The translations under genes were made by a program, and so were the position numbers. 64,000 nt of DNA from Pseudescherichia sp031979925 (GTDB taxonomy: Bacteria > Pseudomonadota > Gammaproteobacteria > Enterobacterales > Enterobacteriaceae). A model generated the notes under the pieces. It was not told the DNA's origin, ran no database searches, and worked only from the letters and a program-made list of their open reading frames with translations. Location of the stretch: NCBI RefSeq assembly GCF_031979925.1, contig NZ_DALZFB010000002.1, positions 124,001 to 188,000 of the forward strand, given 5' to 3'. This document shows positions 48,924 to 58,509 of the stretch, piece after piece; position 1 is the stretch's first letter, and the number at the start of each line of letters is the position of its first letter.

Positions 48924-51900
48924 TTGAGCCAGGAATATACTGAAGACAAAGAAGTCACACTAACCAAGTTAAGCAGCGGACGCCGGCTCCTTGAGGCGTT
49001 ACTGATACTTGTCGCCCTTTTTGCAGTCTGGCTGATGGTCGCGCTGCTCAGCTTCAACCCTTCCGATCCCAGCTGGTCACAAACCGCATGGCATGAGCCC
49101 ATCCATAATCTGGGTGGTGCGCCGGGGGCGTGGCTTGCCGATACGCTATTTTTCATCTTTGGGGTCATGGCCTATACCATCCCAGTGATGATCGTCGGCG
49201 GCTGCTGGTTTGCCTGGCGGCACCGCACCAATGACGACTATATCGACTACTTCGCCGTCTCGCTGCGCCTGATTGGCGTGCTGGCCCTGATCCTCACCTC
49301 CTGCGGTCTTGCGGCCATTAACGCCGACGATATCTGGTACTTTGCCTCCGGCGGTGTGATCGGCAGCCTGCTCAGTACCACCATGATGCCGCTGCTGCAC
49401 AGCAGCGGAGGCACTATCGCGCTGCTCTGCGTCTGGGCTGCCGGACTGACGCTGTTCACCGGCTGGTCATGGGTCAGCATCGCCGAGAAAATTGGTAGCG
49501 TGCTGCTCAACATTCTCACCTTCGCCAGCAACCGTACCCGCCGTGATGACACCTGGGTCGATGAGGAAGAGTACGAGGATGAAGAGGAGTACGACGATGA
49601 ACCGGCTGCGCAGCGGCGCGAGTCTCGCCGTACCCGCATCATGCGTGGGGTACTGGCCCGCCGTAAGCGTGTGGCAGAGAAGTTTGCTAACCCGCTGGGC
49701 CGTAAAACCGATGAAGCGCTCTTCTCGGGTCGTCGCATGGACGATGAGGAGGAGGTGCAGTACAGCGCTCGGGGCGTAGCCGCCGATCCTAACGACGTGC
49801 TCTTCTCTGGCCATCGCGCTACTCAGGGGGAGCCGTATGACGAATACGATCCGCTGCTGAGCGGTCCGAGCGTGGCTGAACCGCTTGCCGCCGCCGCGCT
49901 GGCGACCGCTGACGCCCAGGCGCACGCTGCTCCAGCGCAACCGGTTATGCCAACGCCGCCAGTGACCGAGACGGCCCCGATCCCGGCCGCTGCAACGCTG
50001 TCTGAACCTGTCCCTGAAGCCCAGTGGCAGCCTGCCGCCCCTGAGCCGCAGCAACACTATGTTCCGCCGATGCAGGCGCAGAATCCACCCGAGATGCACG
50101 TCGCCAACGTTGCGCCGCAGCCTGAGCCTGTATGGTCCCAGGAGCCAGCCTGGTCACCAGAGCCTGTCTGGCAACAGCAGCCAGTCGCAGCCGCAGCGCC
50201 GGAGCCGGTTGTGCCCGCGCCTGAATTCGTATCTGAACCAGAGCCGGAGGAGGAGGTTAAGCATACCCGTCCACCACTCTACTATTTTGAAGAGGTTGAG
50301 GAGCGTCGCGCCCGCGAACGCGAGCAGCTTGCTGCCTGGTATCAGCCGGTTCCCGAACCCGCTGCGCCAGAGCCGTTTGCTCCTGCTCCTGCTCCTGCTC
50401 CTGCACCAGCGACGCCTGCGATGACGCCGCCGCCGGTAGCAGAGCCGACCTTTGCCCCAGCCGTACCGGATGTTAAACAGGCGGCGGCAGCGGTGACTAC
50501 AGCTGCCGCGTCTGCTGCTGCTGCACCTGCCTTCGGCCTGGCCGACGGCGGCGCGCCGCGTCCGCAGGTCAAAGAGGGCATTGGCCCACAGCTGCCGCGC
50601 CCTAACCGGGTACGCGTGCCGACCCGCCGTGAATTGGCCTCCTACGGGATTAAGCTGCCTTCGCAGCGTATCGCTGAAGAGCGTGCCGCTCGTGAAGCTG
50701 AGCGTCAGCAGCCTGAGTCCTTTAACGATGATGAAGCCGATACGCTGCATCAGGACGAGCTGGCGCGCCAGTTTGCTGCTTCCCAGCAGTCGCGCTATGG
50801 CGAAGAGTATCAGCATGAGGTGCACGCCGACACGGTGCATGATGAGCAATGGCAGGATGATGAAGATGATGCCGCCGAAGCGGAGCTGGCCCGCCAGTTT
50901 GCCGCCTCGCAGCAGCAGCGCTATTCAACTGAGCAACCGCCGTCGGCAAACCCGTTCTCGCTGGCTGACTTTGAATTTTCCCCAATGAAAACGCTGGTGG
51001 ACGACGGCCCGAGCGAGCCGCTCTTTACCCTGCCGCCGGAAGAGCCTGCCCCACCGTCGGCTCCTGTACAGCAGCACTACCAGCAGCCTGCCGCACCTGC
51101 GCCGGTACAGCCACAGCAGCACTATCAGCAGCCTGCCGCGCCAGTGCAGCAACAGCCGCACTACCAGCAGCCTGTCGCATCTGCGCCGGTACAGCAACAG
51201 CCGCAGCAGCACTATCAGCCTGCGCATCAACCCGACGCCGTGCCGCCGCAGCCGGCCGCACAGGATAGCCTACTCCATCCGCTGCTGATGCGTAACGGTG
51301 ACAGCCGCCCAACGCAGCGGCCGACAACGCCGCTGCCGTCGCTGGATCTGCTGACCCGGCCGCCGTCAGAAGTGGAGCCGGTGGATACCTTTGCCCTGGA
51401 GCAGATGGCGCGCCTGGTTGAGGCTCGCCTGAACGACTTCCGCATCAAAGCCGATGTGGTGAACTACTCGCCGGGTCCGGTGATTACCCGCTTCGAGCTT
51501 AACCTTGCGCCGGGCGTGAAGGCAGCGCGTATCTCTAACCTCTCACGCGATCTGGCCCGTTCTCTGTCAACGGTGGCCGTCCGCGTGGTGGAAGTGATCC
51601 CTGGCAAGCCCTACGTGGGCCTTGAGCTGCCGAATAAAAAACGCCAGACCGTCTACCTGCGTGAGGTGCTGGACTGCGCCAAGTTCCGCGAGAGCCCGTC
51701 GCCGCTAACTGTGGTGCTGGGGAAAGATATCTCGGGCGATCCGGTTATTGCCGACCTTGCTAAGATGCCGCACCTGCTGGTAGCAGGTACTACCGGCTCA
51801 GGTAAATCGGTGGGGGTCAACGCCATGATCCTTAGCATGCTCTATAAAGCATCGCCGGAAGACGTGAAGTTCATCATGATCGACCCAAAAATGTTGGAGC

Positions 51901-52808
51901 TGTCGGTTTACGAAGGCATTCCACACCTGCTGACCGAGGTCGTTACCGACATGAAGGACGCCGCCAATGCCCTGCGCTGGAGCGTCAACGAGATGGAGCG
52001 TCGCTACAAGCTAATGTCTGCGCTCGGTGTGCGTAACCTTGCGGGCTACAACGAGAAGATTGCTGAAGCCGCACGCATGGGCCGTCCAATCCCCGATCCG
52101 TACTGGAAGCCGGGCGACAGCATGGACGCTACCCATCCGGTGCTGGAGAAGCTGCCGTATATCGTGGTGCTGGTAGACGAATTTGCTGACCTGATGATGA
52201 CGGTAGGTAAGAAGGTCGAAGAGCTTATTGCCCGTCTGGCACAGAAGGCGCGTGCGGCCGGCATCCACCTGGTGCTGGCTACTCAGCGTCCGTCGGTGGA
52301 TGTCATCACCGGCCTGATCAAGGCCAACATCCCGACGCGTATCGCCTTTACCGTATCGAGCAAAATCGACTCCCGCACCATTCTCGACCAGGGCGGCGCC
52401 GAGTCGCTGCTGGGCATGGGGGATATGCTCTACTCCGGGCCTAACTCCTCCTCGGCTCCGGTGCGCGTGCATGGTGCCTTTGTCCGTGACGAAGAGGTTC
52501 ATGCCGTGGTGCAGGACTGGAAAGCGCGCGGCCGTCCGCAATATGTCGAAGGCATCACCTCCGACAGCGAAAGCGAAGGCGGCGGCGGCGGGCTGGACTC
52601 CGGCGAAGAGCTGGATCCGCTCTTTGACCAGGCGGTTAACTTTGTTACCGAGAAGCGCAAAGCCTCAATCTCCGGGGTTCAGCGTCAGTTCCGCATCGGT
52701 TACAACCGCGCTGCGCGTATCATCGAGCAGATGGAGGCCCAGGGCATCGTCAGCGAGGCGGGCCATAACGGCAACCGTGAGGTGCTTGCTCCGCCGCCGT
52801 TTGAGTAG
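48924..52808 (+). CDS. ftsK: DNA translocase FtsK
   Basis: A 1294-aa septal DNA pump that clears the chromosome terminus and activates XerCD at dif. Four membrane helices fill about residues 25-195; a very long Pro/Gln/Ala-rich linker follows (about 200-810) with YQQPAAP-type repeats near its end; the motor has Walker A AGTTGSGKS and Walker B VVLVDEFADLM; and the C-terminal gamma winged helix (KASISGVQRQFRIGYNRAAR) reads KOPS and contacts XerD. The start is TTG at 48924 after GGAGAG. It is about 35 residues shorter than E. coli FtsK, the difference lying in the linker. Confidence 0.97.
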   Translation: MSQEYTEDKEVTLTKLSSGRRLLEALLILVALFAVWLMVALLSFNPSDPSWSQTAWHEPIHNLGGAPGAWLADTLFFIFGVMAYTIPVMIVGGCWFAWRHRTNDDYIDYFAVSLRLIGVLALILTSCGLAAINADDIWYFASGGVIGSLLSTTMMPLLHSSGGTIALLCVWAAGLTLFTGWSWVSIAEKIGSVLLNILTFASNRTRRDDTWVDEEEYEDEEEYDDEPAAQRRESRRTRIMRGVLARRKRVAEKFANPLGRKTDEALFSGRRMDDEEEVQYSARGVAADPNDVLFSGHRATQGEPYDEYDPLLSGPSVAEPLAAAALATADAQAHAAPAQPVMPTPPVTETAPIPAAATLSEPVPEAQWQPAAPEPQQHYVPPMQAQNPPEMHVANVAPQPEPVWSQEPAWSPEPVWQQQPVAAAAPEPVVPAPEFVSEPEPEEEVKHTRPPLYYFEEVEERRAREREQLAAWYQPVPEPAAPEPFAPAPAPAPAPATPAMTPPPVAEPTFAPAVPDVKQAAAAVTTAAASAAAAPAFGLADGGAPRPQVKEGIGPQLPRPNRVRVPTRRELASYGIKLPSQRIAEERAAREAERQQPESFNDDEADTLHQDELARQFAASQQSRYGEEYQHEVHADTVHDEQWQDDEDDAAEAELARQFAASQQQRYSTEQPPSANPFSLADFEFSPMKTLVDDGPSEPLFTLPPEEPAPPSAPVQQHYQQPAAPAPVQPQQHYQQPAAPVQQQPHYQQPVASAPVQQQPQQHYQPAHQPDAVPPQPAAQDSLLHPLLMRNGDSRPTQRPTTPLPSLDLLTRPPSEVEPVDTFALEQMARLVEARLNDFRIKADVVNYSPGPVITRFELNLAPGVKAARISNLSRDLARSLSTVAVRVVEVIPGKPYVGLELPNKKRQTVYLREVLDCAKFRESPSPLTVVLGKDISGDPVIADLAKMPHLLVAGTTGSGKSVGVNAMILSMLYKASPEDVKFIMIDPKMLELSVYEGIPHLLTEVVTDMKDAANALRWSVNEMERRYKLMSALGVRNLAGYNEKIAEAARMGRPIPDPYWKPGDSMDATHPVLEKLPYIVVLVDEFADLMMTVGKKVEELIARLAQKARAAGIHLVLATQRPSVDVITGLIKANIPTRIAFTVSSKIDSRTILDQGGAESLLGMGDMLYSGPNSSSAPVRVHGAFVRDEEVHAVVQDWKARGRPQYVEGITSDSESEGGGGGLDSGEELDPLFDQAVNFVTEKRKASISGVQRQFRIGYNRAARIIEQMEAQGIVSEAGHNGNREVLAPPPFE

Positions 52809-52948
52809 CGCCTCTGAGTGCAAATTTGGGTAAATTCGTCAAAAATCAGCTTTTTCCTCTTTCACTCTTTGCCGGTTTAGCCTGCAATGAGTGTCAGAGG
52901 TTCTCCCGGATCGGGAGCGACGTAGCAGACGTAGCAAAAGGACTAACA

Positions 52949-53560
52949 ATGAAAAAAATCGCAATGACCTGTGCATTACTCTCTTCACTGGTAGCGAGCA
53001 GCGTCTGGGCTGATGCCGCCAGCGATCTGAAAAGCCGCCTCGATAAAGTTGGCAGCTTCCATGCCAGCTTCACGCAAAAAGTAACCGATGGTAGCGGCGC
53101 GGCGGTGCAGGAAGGTCAGGGGGATTTATGGGTTAAGCGCCCGAACCTGTTTAACTGGCACATGACGCAGCCGGACGAAAGCATTCTGGTCTCCGACGGC
53201 AAAACCCTGTGGTTCTATAACCCGTTCGTTGAGCAGGCGACGGCCACCAATCTCAGCGCGGCCACCAGCAATACGCCGTTCATGCTGATCGCCCGTAACC
53301 AGACCAGCGACTGGCAGCAGTACAATATCAAGCAAACCGGTAACGACTTTGTGCTCACGCCAAAAAGCAAAAATGGTAACCTGAAACAGTTCACCATTAA
53401 CGTGAGCCAGAACGGCACCATTAACCAGTTCAGCGCCGTTGAACAGGACGATCAGCGCAGCCTGTACCAGCTGCAGTCTCAGCAGAATGGCGCTGTCGAT
53501 CCCTCTAAATTCACCTTTACCCCGCCGCAGGGCGTAACGGTGGACGATCAACGCAAGTAG
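52949..53560 (+). CDS. lolA: outer-membrane lipoprotein carrier LolA
   Basis: A 203-aa periplasmic chaperone that takes lipoproteins from LolCDE to LolB. Signal peptide residues 1-21 (ending SSVWA), then DAASDLKSRLDKVGSFHASF and the half-barrel WVKRPNLFNWHMTQPDE with its conserved Arg. Length equals E. coli LolA. The ATG at 52949 is chosen; the open frame upstream to 52826 is leader. rarA follows after eight bases. Confidence 0.96.
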   Translation: MKKIAMTCALLSSLVASSVWADAASDLKSRLDKVGSFHASFTQKVTDGSGAAVQEGQGDLWVKRPNLFNWHMTQPDESILVSDGKTLWFYNPFVEQATATNLSAATSNTPFMLIARNQTSDWQQYNIKQTGNDFVLTPKSKNGNLKQFTINVSQNGTINQFSAVEQDDQRSLYQLQSQQNGAVDPSKFTFTPPQGVTVDDQRK

Positions 53561-53568
53561 AGGCCTGA

Positions 53569-54912
53569 GTGAGCAATCTATCGCTCGATTTTTCAGACAA
53601 TGCGTTTCAACCTCTGGCCGCCCGTATGCGGCCAGAAAACTTAGCGCAGTATATCGGCCAGCAGCATCTGCTGGCACCGGGTAAGCCGCTGCCGCGCGCT
53701 ATCGAAGCCGGGCAGCTGCACTCAATGATCCTCTGGGGGCCGCCAGGCACCGGCAAGACAACGCTTGCTGAGGTGATAGCTCACTACGCTAACGCCGACG
53801 TCGAGCGTATCTCAGCGGTGACCTCCGGCGTTAAAGAGATCCGCGAGGCTATCGAGCGCGCCCGCCAGCGCCGCAATGCCGGCCGCCGCACCATTCTGTT
53901 TGTGGACGAAGTCCATCGCTTCAATAAGAGCCAGCAGGATGCTTTCCTGCCGCATATTGAAGACGGTACCATCACCTTTATCGGGGCCACGACCGAGAAT
54001 CCCTCTTTCGAGTTAAACTCGGCGCTGCTCTCCCGCGCCCGCGTCTATCTGCTGAAATCCCTCTCTGTTGACGATATTGAGCAGGTGCTGAATCAGGCCA
54101 TCAGCGATAAGACTCGCGGCTACGGCGGGCAGAATATCGTCCTGCCGGACGAGACCCGGCTGGCGATTGCTCAGCTGGTCAACGGCGATGCCCGGCGCGC
54201 TCTGAACACGCTGGAGATGATGGCTGATATGGCCGAAGTCGATGACGGCGGCAAGCGGGTGCTCAAGCCCGAGCTGCTCACCGAAATTGCCGGGGAGCGC
54301 AGCGCGCGTTTCGATAACAAAGGCGATCGCTTCTACGATCTCATCTCTGCCCTGCACAAATCCGTACGCGGCAGCGCACCGGATGCGGCGCTCTACTGGT
54401 ATGCCCGCATCATTACCGCCGGGGGCGATCCGCTCTATGTCGCACGCCGCTGCCTGGCGATCGCTTCTGAAGACGTCGGCAACGCCGATCCCCGCGCTAT
54501 GCAGGTCGCGCTCGCGGCATGGGACTGCTTTACCCGCGTCGGCCCGGCAGAGGGGGAGCGAGCCATCGCCCAGGCGATCGTCTACCTTGCCTGCGCGCCT
54601 AAAAGCAACGCCGTCTATACCGCCTTTAAAGCGGCGATGGCCGATGCCCGCGACAAGCCGGACTACGATGTGCCCGACCATCTACGCAACGCGCCAACCA
54701 GGTTGATGAAGGAGATGGGCTACGGTCAGCAGTATCGCTATGCCCATGACGAGCCTAACGCCTATGCGGCAGGCGAAGACTACTTCCCGCCCGAAATAGC
54801 ACAAACGCGCTATTATCATCCCACCAGCAGAGGTCTTGAGGGCAAGATTGGCGAAAAGCTCGCCTGGCTGGCCGATCAGGACAATAAAAGCCCCACAAAA
54901 CGCTATCGCTAA
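53569..54912 (+). CDS. rarA: replication-associated recombination protein RarA (MgsA)
   Basis: A 447-aa AAA+ ATPase that acts at stalled or damaged forks. Walker A GPPGTGKTT, Walker B ILFVDEVHRFNKSQQD, sensor 1 ATTENPSFELN and the C-terminal tetramerisation domain (DVGNADPRAMQVALAAW...). Same length as E. coli RarA. The start is GTG at 53569, after AGAGGCCT, eight bases past lolA, so it is likely co-transcribed. Confidence 0.95.
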   Translation: MSNLSLDFSDNAFQPLAARMRPENLAQYIGQQHLLAPGKPLPRAIEAGQLHSMILWGPPGTGKTTLAEVIAHYANADVERISAVTSGVKEIREAIERARQRRNAGRRTILFVDEVHRFNKSQQDAFLPHIEDGTITFIGATTENPSFELNSALLSRARVYLLKSLSVDDIEQVLNQAISDKTRGYGGQNIVLPDETRLAIAQLVNGDARRALNTLEMMADMAEVDDGGKRVLKPELLTEIAGERSARFDNKGDRFYDLISALHKSVRGSAPDAALYWYARIITAGGDPLYVARRCLAIASEDVGNADPRAMQVALAAWDCFTRVGPAEGERAIAQAIVYLACAPKSNAVYTAFKAAMADARDKPDYDVPDHLRNAPTRLMKEMGYGQQYRYAHDEPNAYAAGEDYFPPEIAQTRYYHPTSRGLEGKIGEKLAWLADQDNKSPTKRYR

Positions 54913-55003
54913 TTGAGGCGTTGCGGTAAGGTTACCTGTGAATTCTTGTGGCTGCGTCTGCGGCCACTCCCTCTAATATCAATTCGATAAGCACAGGATA
55001 AGC

Positions 55004-56296
55004 ATGCTCGATCCCAATCTGCTGCGTACCGAGCCAGACGCAGTCGCAGAAAAACTGGCACGCCGGGGCTTTAAGCTGGATGTAGATAAACTGCGCGCTC
55101 TTGAAGAGCGTCGTAAAGTTTTGCAGGTCAACACGGAAAACCTGCAGGCGGAGCGTAACTCGCGATCGAAATCCATTGGCCAGGCGAAAGCGCGTGGGGA
55201 AGATATTGAGCCGTTACGTCTGGAAGTGAACAAGCTGGGTGAAGAGCTGGATGCAGCCAAAGCCGAGCTGGAAACGCTGCTGGCGGAGATCCGTGACATC
55301 GCGCTGACCCTGCCGAACCTGCCGGACGACTGTGTGCCGCTGGGTAAAGACGACAGCGAAAACGTGGAAGTTAGCCGCTGGGGTGAGCCACGTAAGTTTG
55401 ATTTTGAAGTCCGCGATCACGTTACGCTGGGCGAGATGGCTAAAGGCCTCGACTTCGCTGCGGCGGTGAAGCTGACCGGCTCCCGCTTTGTGGTGATGCA
55501 GGGGCAGATTGCCCGCCTGCACCGCGCCCTGAGCCAGTTTATGATCGACCTGCATACCGAACAGCACGGGTACATTGAGAACTATGTGCCGTACCTGGTC
55601 AACCAGGATACGCTGTACGGTACCGGCCAGCTGCCTAAATTCGGTGGCGATCTCTTCCATACGCGTCCTCTGGACGAAGAGGCAGAGAGCAGCAACTACT
55701 CGCTGATCCCGACTGCGGAAGTACCGCTGACCAACCTCGTGCGTGACGAGATCCTCGACGAGGAAGCGCTGCCGCTGAAGATGACGGCCCATACGCCGTG
55801 CTTCCGCTCTGAAGCAGGCTCCTACGGTCGTGACACTCGCGGCCTGATCCGTATGCACCAGTTTGATAAAGTTGAGATGGTGCAGATCGTGCGTCCGGAA
55901 GACTCCATGGATGCGCTGGAAGAGATGACCGGCCACGCTGAGAAGGTGTTGCAGCTGTTAGGCCTGCCGTACCGTAAAGTGCTGCTGTGCAGCGGCGACA
56001 TGGGCTTTGGCGCACGCAAAACTTACGATCTGGAAGTGTGGCTGCCGGCGCAGGATACCTACCGTGAAATCTCCTCCTGCTCTAACTGCTGGGATTTCCA
56101 GGCGCGTCGCATGCAGGCTCGCTGCCGCAGCAAAGCCGACAAGAAAACTCGTCTGGTGCATACCCTCAACGGTTCTGGTCTGGCGGTAGGGCGTACCCTG
56201 GTCGCGGTGCTGGAGAACTACCAGCAGGCCGATGGACGCATTGAGATCCCTGCGGTGCTGCGTCCGTACATGAAAGGTCTGGAGTACATCGGCTAA
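55004..56296 (+). CDS. serS: seryl-tRNA synthetase
   Basis: A 430-aa class II synthetase that charges tRNA-Ser and, for selenocysteine, tRNA-Sec. The N-terminal coiled-coil arm (about residues 30-100) holds the tRNA; motif 2 (FRSEAGSYGRDTRGLIRMHQF) and motif 3 (GSGLAVGRTLVAVLEN) are complete. Same length as in E. coli. The terminator at 56313 follows. In E. coli dmsABC comes next; it is absent here. Confidence 0.97.
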   Translation: MLDPNLLRTEPDAVAEKLARRGFKLDVDKLRALEERRKVLQVNTENLQAERNSRSKSIGQAKARGEDIEPLRLEVNKLGEELDAAKAELETLLAEIRDIALTLPNLPDDCVPLGKDDSENVEVSRWGEPRKFDFEVRDHVTLGEMAKGLDFAAAVKLTGSRFVVMQGQIARLHRALSQFMIDLHTEQHGYIENYVPYLVNQDTLYGTGQLPKFGGDLFHTRPLDEEAESSNYSLIPTAEVPLTNLVRDEILDEEALPLKMTAHTPCFRSEAGSYGRDTRGLIRMHQFDKVEMVQIVRPEDSMDALEEMTGHAEKVLQLLGLPYRKVLLCSGDMGFGARKTYDLEVWLPAQDTYREISSCSNCWDFQARRMQARCRSKADKKTRLVHTLNGSGLAVGRTLVAVLENYQQADGRIEIPAVLRPYMKGLEYIG

Positions 56297-56312
56297 ACGA
56301 TGAACCAGAGTT

Positions 56313-56340
56313 AAAAAAAGCGCCTGCGGGCGCTTTTTTA
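56313..56340. terminator. serS/ycaC bidirectional terminator
   Basis: AAAAAAAGCGCC-TGC-GGGCGCTTTTTT stem-loop between convergent serS and ycaC, with A and T tracts on the two sides. Confidence 0.85.
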
Positions 56341-56362
56341 TTATGGTTTAGCGTGCCCAGGC

Positions 56363-56995
56363 CTATGACGCTTTGCCTTTGGTTAAGATATCGTAGCTGG
56401 TCATCAGGTTACGATAGTCGGGTATATGATTGGAGAAGAGCGTCGCCAGCCCCTCTACGTCGTTGCGCCAGTCGCGATGCAGCTCACAGGCCACGCCAAA
56501 CCACGTCATTAGCTGCGCTCCGGCCTGGGTCATGCGATCCCATGCAGCCTGGCGGGTTAGCTCATTAAACGTCCCTGAGGCATCGGCAACCACAAAGACA
56601 TCAAACCCCTCCTCAATGGCAGAGAGCGCCGGGAACGCCACGCACACCTCAGTTACCACGCCCGCAATAATCAACTGCTTCTTGCCGGTTGCACGGACGG
56701 CATTAACAAAGTCTTCATTATCCCAGGCATTAATATTGCCGGGCCTTGCAATATAGGGGGCATCGGGAAACTGCGCTTTTAGCTCCGGAACAAGCGGGCC
56801 GTTAGGACCGTTTTCGAAGCTGGTGGTGAGAATAGTGGGAAGGTTAAAGTATTTTGCTAAATCACCTAGCGCGAGAACGTTATTTTTAAATTTATCAGGT
56901 TCAATATCCCGCACGAGAGAGAGTAAACCGGCCTGGTGATCGACTAACAGAACCGCAGCATCGTTTTTATCGAGACGAACATAAGGTTTGGTCAT
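56363..56995 (-). CDS. ycaC: YcaC, isochorismatase-family hydrolase
   Basis: A 210-aa cysteine hydrolase of unknown substrate. The triad is seen as Asp in LLVDHQAGL, Lys in TGKKQLIIAG and Cys in VVTEVCVAFPAL. E. coli YcaC (208 aa) forms a large octameric/hexadecameric assembly. The second of two adjacent ATG codons (56995) is chosen since it gives MTKPYVRLDKND and better spacing to AAGGAG. Confidence 0.93.
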   Translation of the reverse strand: MTKPYVRLDKNDAAVLLVDHQAGLLSLVRDIEPDKFKNNVLALGDLAKYFNLPTILTTSFENGPNGPLVPELKAQFPDAPYIARPGNINAWDNEDFVNAVRATGKKQLIIAGVVTEVCVAFPALSAIEEGFDVFVVADASGTFNELTRQAAWDRMTQAGAQLMTWFGVACELHRDWRNDVEGLATLFSNHIPDYRNLMTSYDILTKGKAS

Positions 56996-57308
56996 CATCT
57001 TCTCCTTTAGAGAGTGAGTTTTTATACCAAAAGCCGTGCAGATGCGTTGTCTTTCACAAAATAGCATACCGAAAAAAAACGCTGCTGGAACCATGAAATT
57101 TTTCGACTAAGCGCAGCGTGGGGATTTTTATTATCTATCAATAAAACAAAGAGTTGAGTTGCAACCCTCATGTTATTTCGCGAGCGATAATCAGTATTTC
57201 AAATCGATCGCTCGAAAAGGGCATGGCACGGCCATTCAGGCCGATTGACAATGTTTTTGCCGGTGGCATGATGCGCTCGAAATCAGAACTTCCTCACGGT
57301 TTATATCC
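56996..57308. other. ycaC-ycaD intergenic region
   Basis: About 310 bp between divergent ycaC and ycaD, AT-rich in its left half. It should hold both promoters. A 60-codon frame at 57154-57336 overlaps the ycaD start and has no support. No operator recognised. Confidence 0.5.
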
Positions 57309-58457
57309 ATGCCTATCTATACCCGCCCGGTGCTAATGTTGCTCTGTGGGCTGCTGTTGTTGACTCTGTCAATCGCGACGCTAAATACGCTCGTGCCGCT
57401 TTGGCTCGCCCATGAAAACTTGCCGACGTGGCAGGTAGGTATGGTTGGCTCCGCCTTTTTCACCGGCAACCTGTTGGGCACGCTGCTCTGCGGACGCCTG
57501 ATCAAACGCTTCGGCTTCAACCGCAGCTACTATATCGCCTCGCTGATTTTTGCCGCTGGCTGCGTCGGGATGGGCCTGATGGTGGGCTTCTGGAGCTGGA
57601 TGGTATGGCGGTTTGTAGCCGGTGTCGGCTGCGCGATGATCTGGGTCGTGGTAGAGAGCGGCCTGATGTGCAGTGGCACCTCCCGCAACCGTGGCCGCCT
57701 GCTGGCTGCCTATATGATGATCTACTACGTCGGCACGGTACTGGGCCAGCTGATGGTCAGCAAACTGCCGACCGGGCTGATGCAGGTTCTCCCGTGGGCT
57801 ACCGCGCTGATCCTGGCCGCTATCCTGCCGCTGCTCTTTACCCGCATCGTCAACGAACATAGCGAGCATCAGGAGGCGACGACGATGTGGCCGATGCTGA
57901 GACTGCGCCAGGCGCGTCTGGGCGTTAACGGCTGCGTCATTTCAGGGATTATTCTTGGCTCGCTGTATGGTCTGATGCCGCTGTGGCTGAACCATCACGG
58001 CGTCAGCGATGCCGGGATCGGCTTCTGGATGGCGGTGCTGATCAGCGCCGGTATTTTCGGTCAGTGGCCGGTGGGCAAGCTGGCGGACCGCTTTGGCCGC
58101 CTGCTGGTGCTGCGTGTGCAGGTCTTTGTGGTGATCGTCGGCTGTCTGGCGATGCTCGGTAACGCCGCGATGGCACCAGCGCTGTTCGTACTGGGTGCGG
58201 CTGGCTTTACGCTCTACCCGGTAGCGATGGCCTGGGCCTGTGAGAAAGTGGAGCCGCATCAGCTGGTGGCGATGAACCAGGCGCTACTGCTTAGCTACAC
58301 CGTGGGCAGTCTGCTGGGGCCGACCCTGACCTCGATGCTGATGCAGAGCTATTCCGACAACCTGCTCTTTGTCATGATTGCCAGCGTGTCGTTTATCTAT
58401 CTGATGATGCTGCTGCGCAAAGCGGGCCAGCATCCAACGCCTGTGGCGCACGCCTAA
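57309..58457 (+). CDS. ycaD: YcaD, MFS transporter
   Basis: A 382-aa inner-membrane transporter with 12 predicted helices and the MFS loop GKLADRFGRLLVLRVQVF. It matches E. coli YcaD end to end (PVAMAWACEKVEPHQLVAMN near the C-terminus). Substrate unknown. A REP element follows the stop, then convergent pflA; ycaM, ycaN and ycaK of E. coli are missing. Confidence 0.94.
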   Translation: MPIYTRPVLMLLCGLLLLTLSIATLNTLVPLWLAHENLPTWQVGMVGSAFFTGNLLGTLLCGRLIKRFGFNRSYYIASLIFAAGCVGMGLMVGFWSWMVWRFVAGVGCAMIWVVVESGLMCSGTSRNRGRLLAAYMMIYYVGTVLGQLMVSKLPTGLMQVLPWATALILAAILPLLFTRIVNEHSEHQEATTMWPMLRLRQARLGVNGCVISGIILGSLYGLMPLWLNHHGVSDAGIGFWMAVLISAGIFGQWPVGKLADRFGRLLVLRVQVFVVIVGCLAMLGNAAMAPALFVLGAAGFTLYPVAMAWACEKVEPHQLVAMNQALLLSYTVGSLLGPTLTSMLMQSYSDNLLFVMIASVSFIYLMMLLRKAGQHPTPVAHA

Positions 58458-58464
58458 ACTCTTT

Positions 58465-58495
58465 TGCCCGGTGGCGCTACGCTTACCGGGCCTAC
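58465..58495. repeat. REP element between ycaD and pflA
   Basis: GCCCGGTGGCG...TTACCGGGCCTAC imperfect palindrome between convergent genes. Confidence 0.75.
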
Positions 58496-58509
58496 ATGAC
58501 GTGATTGCG

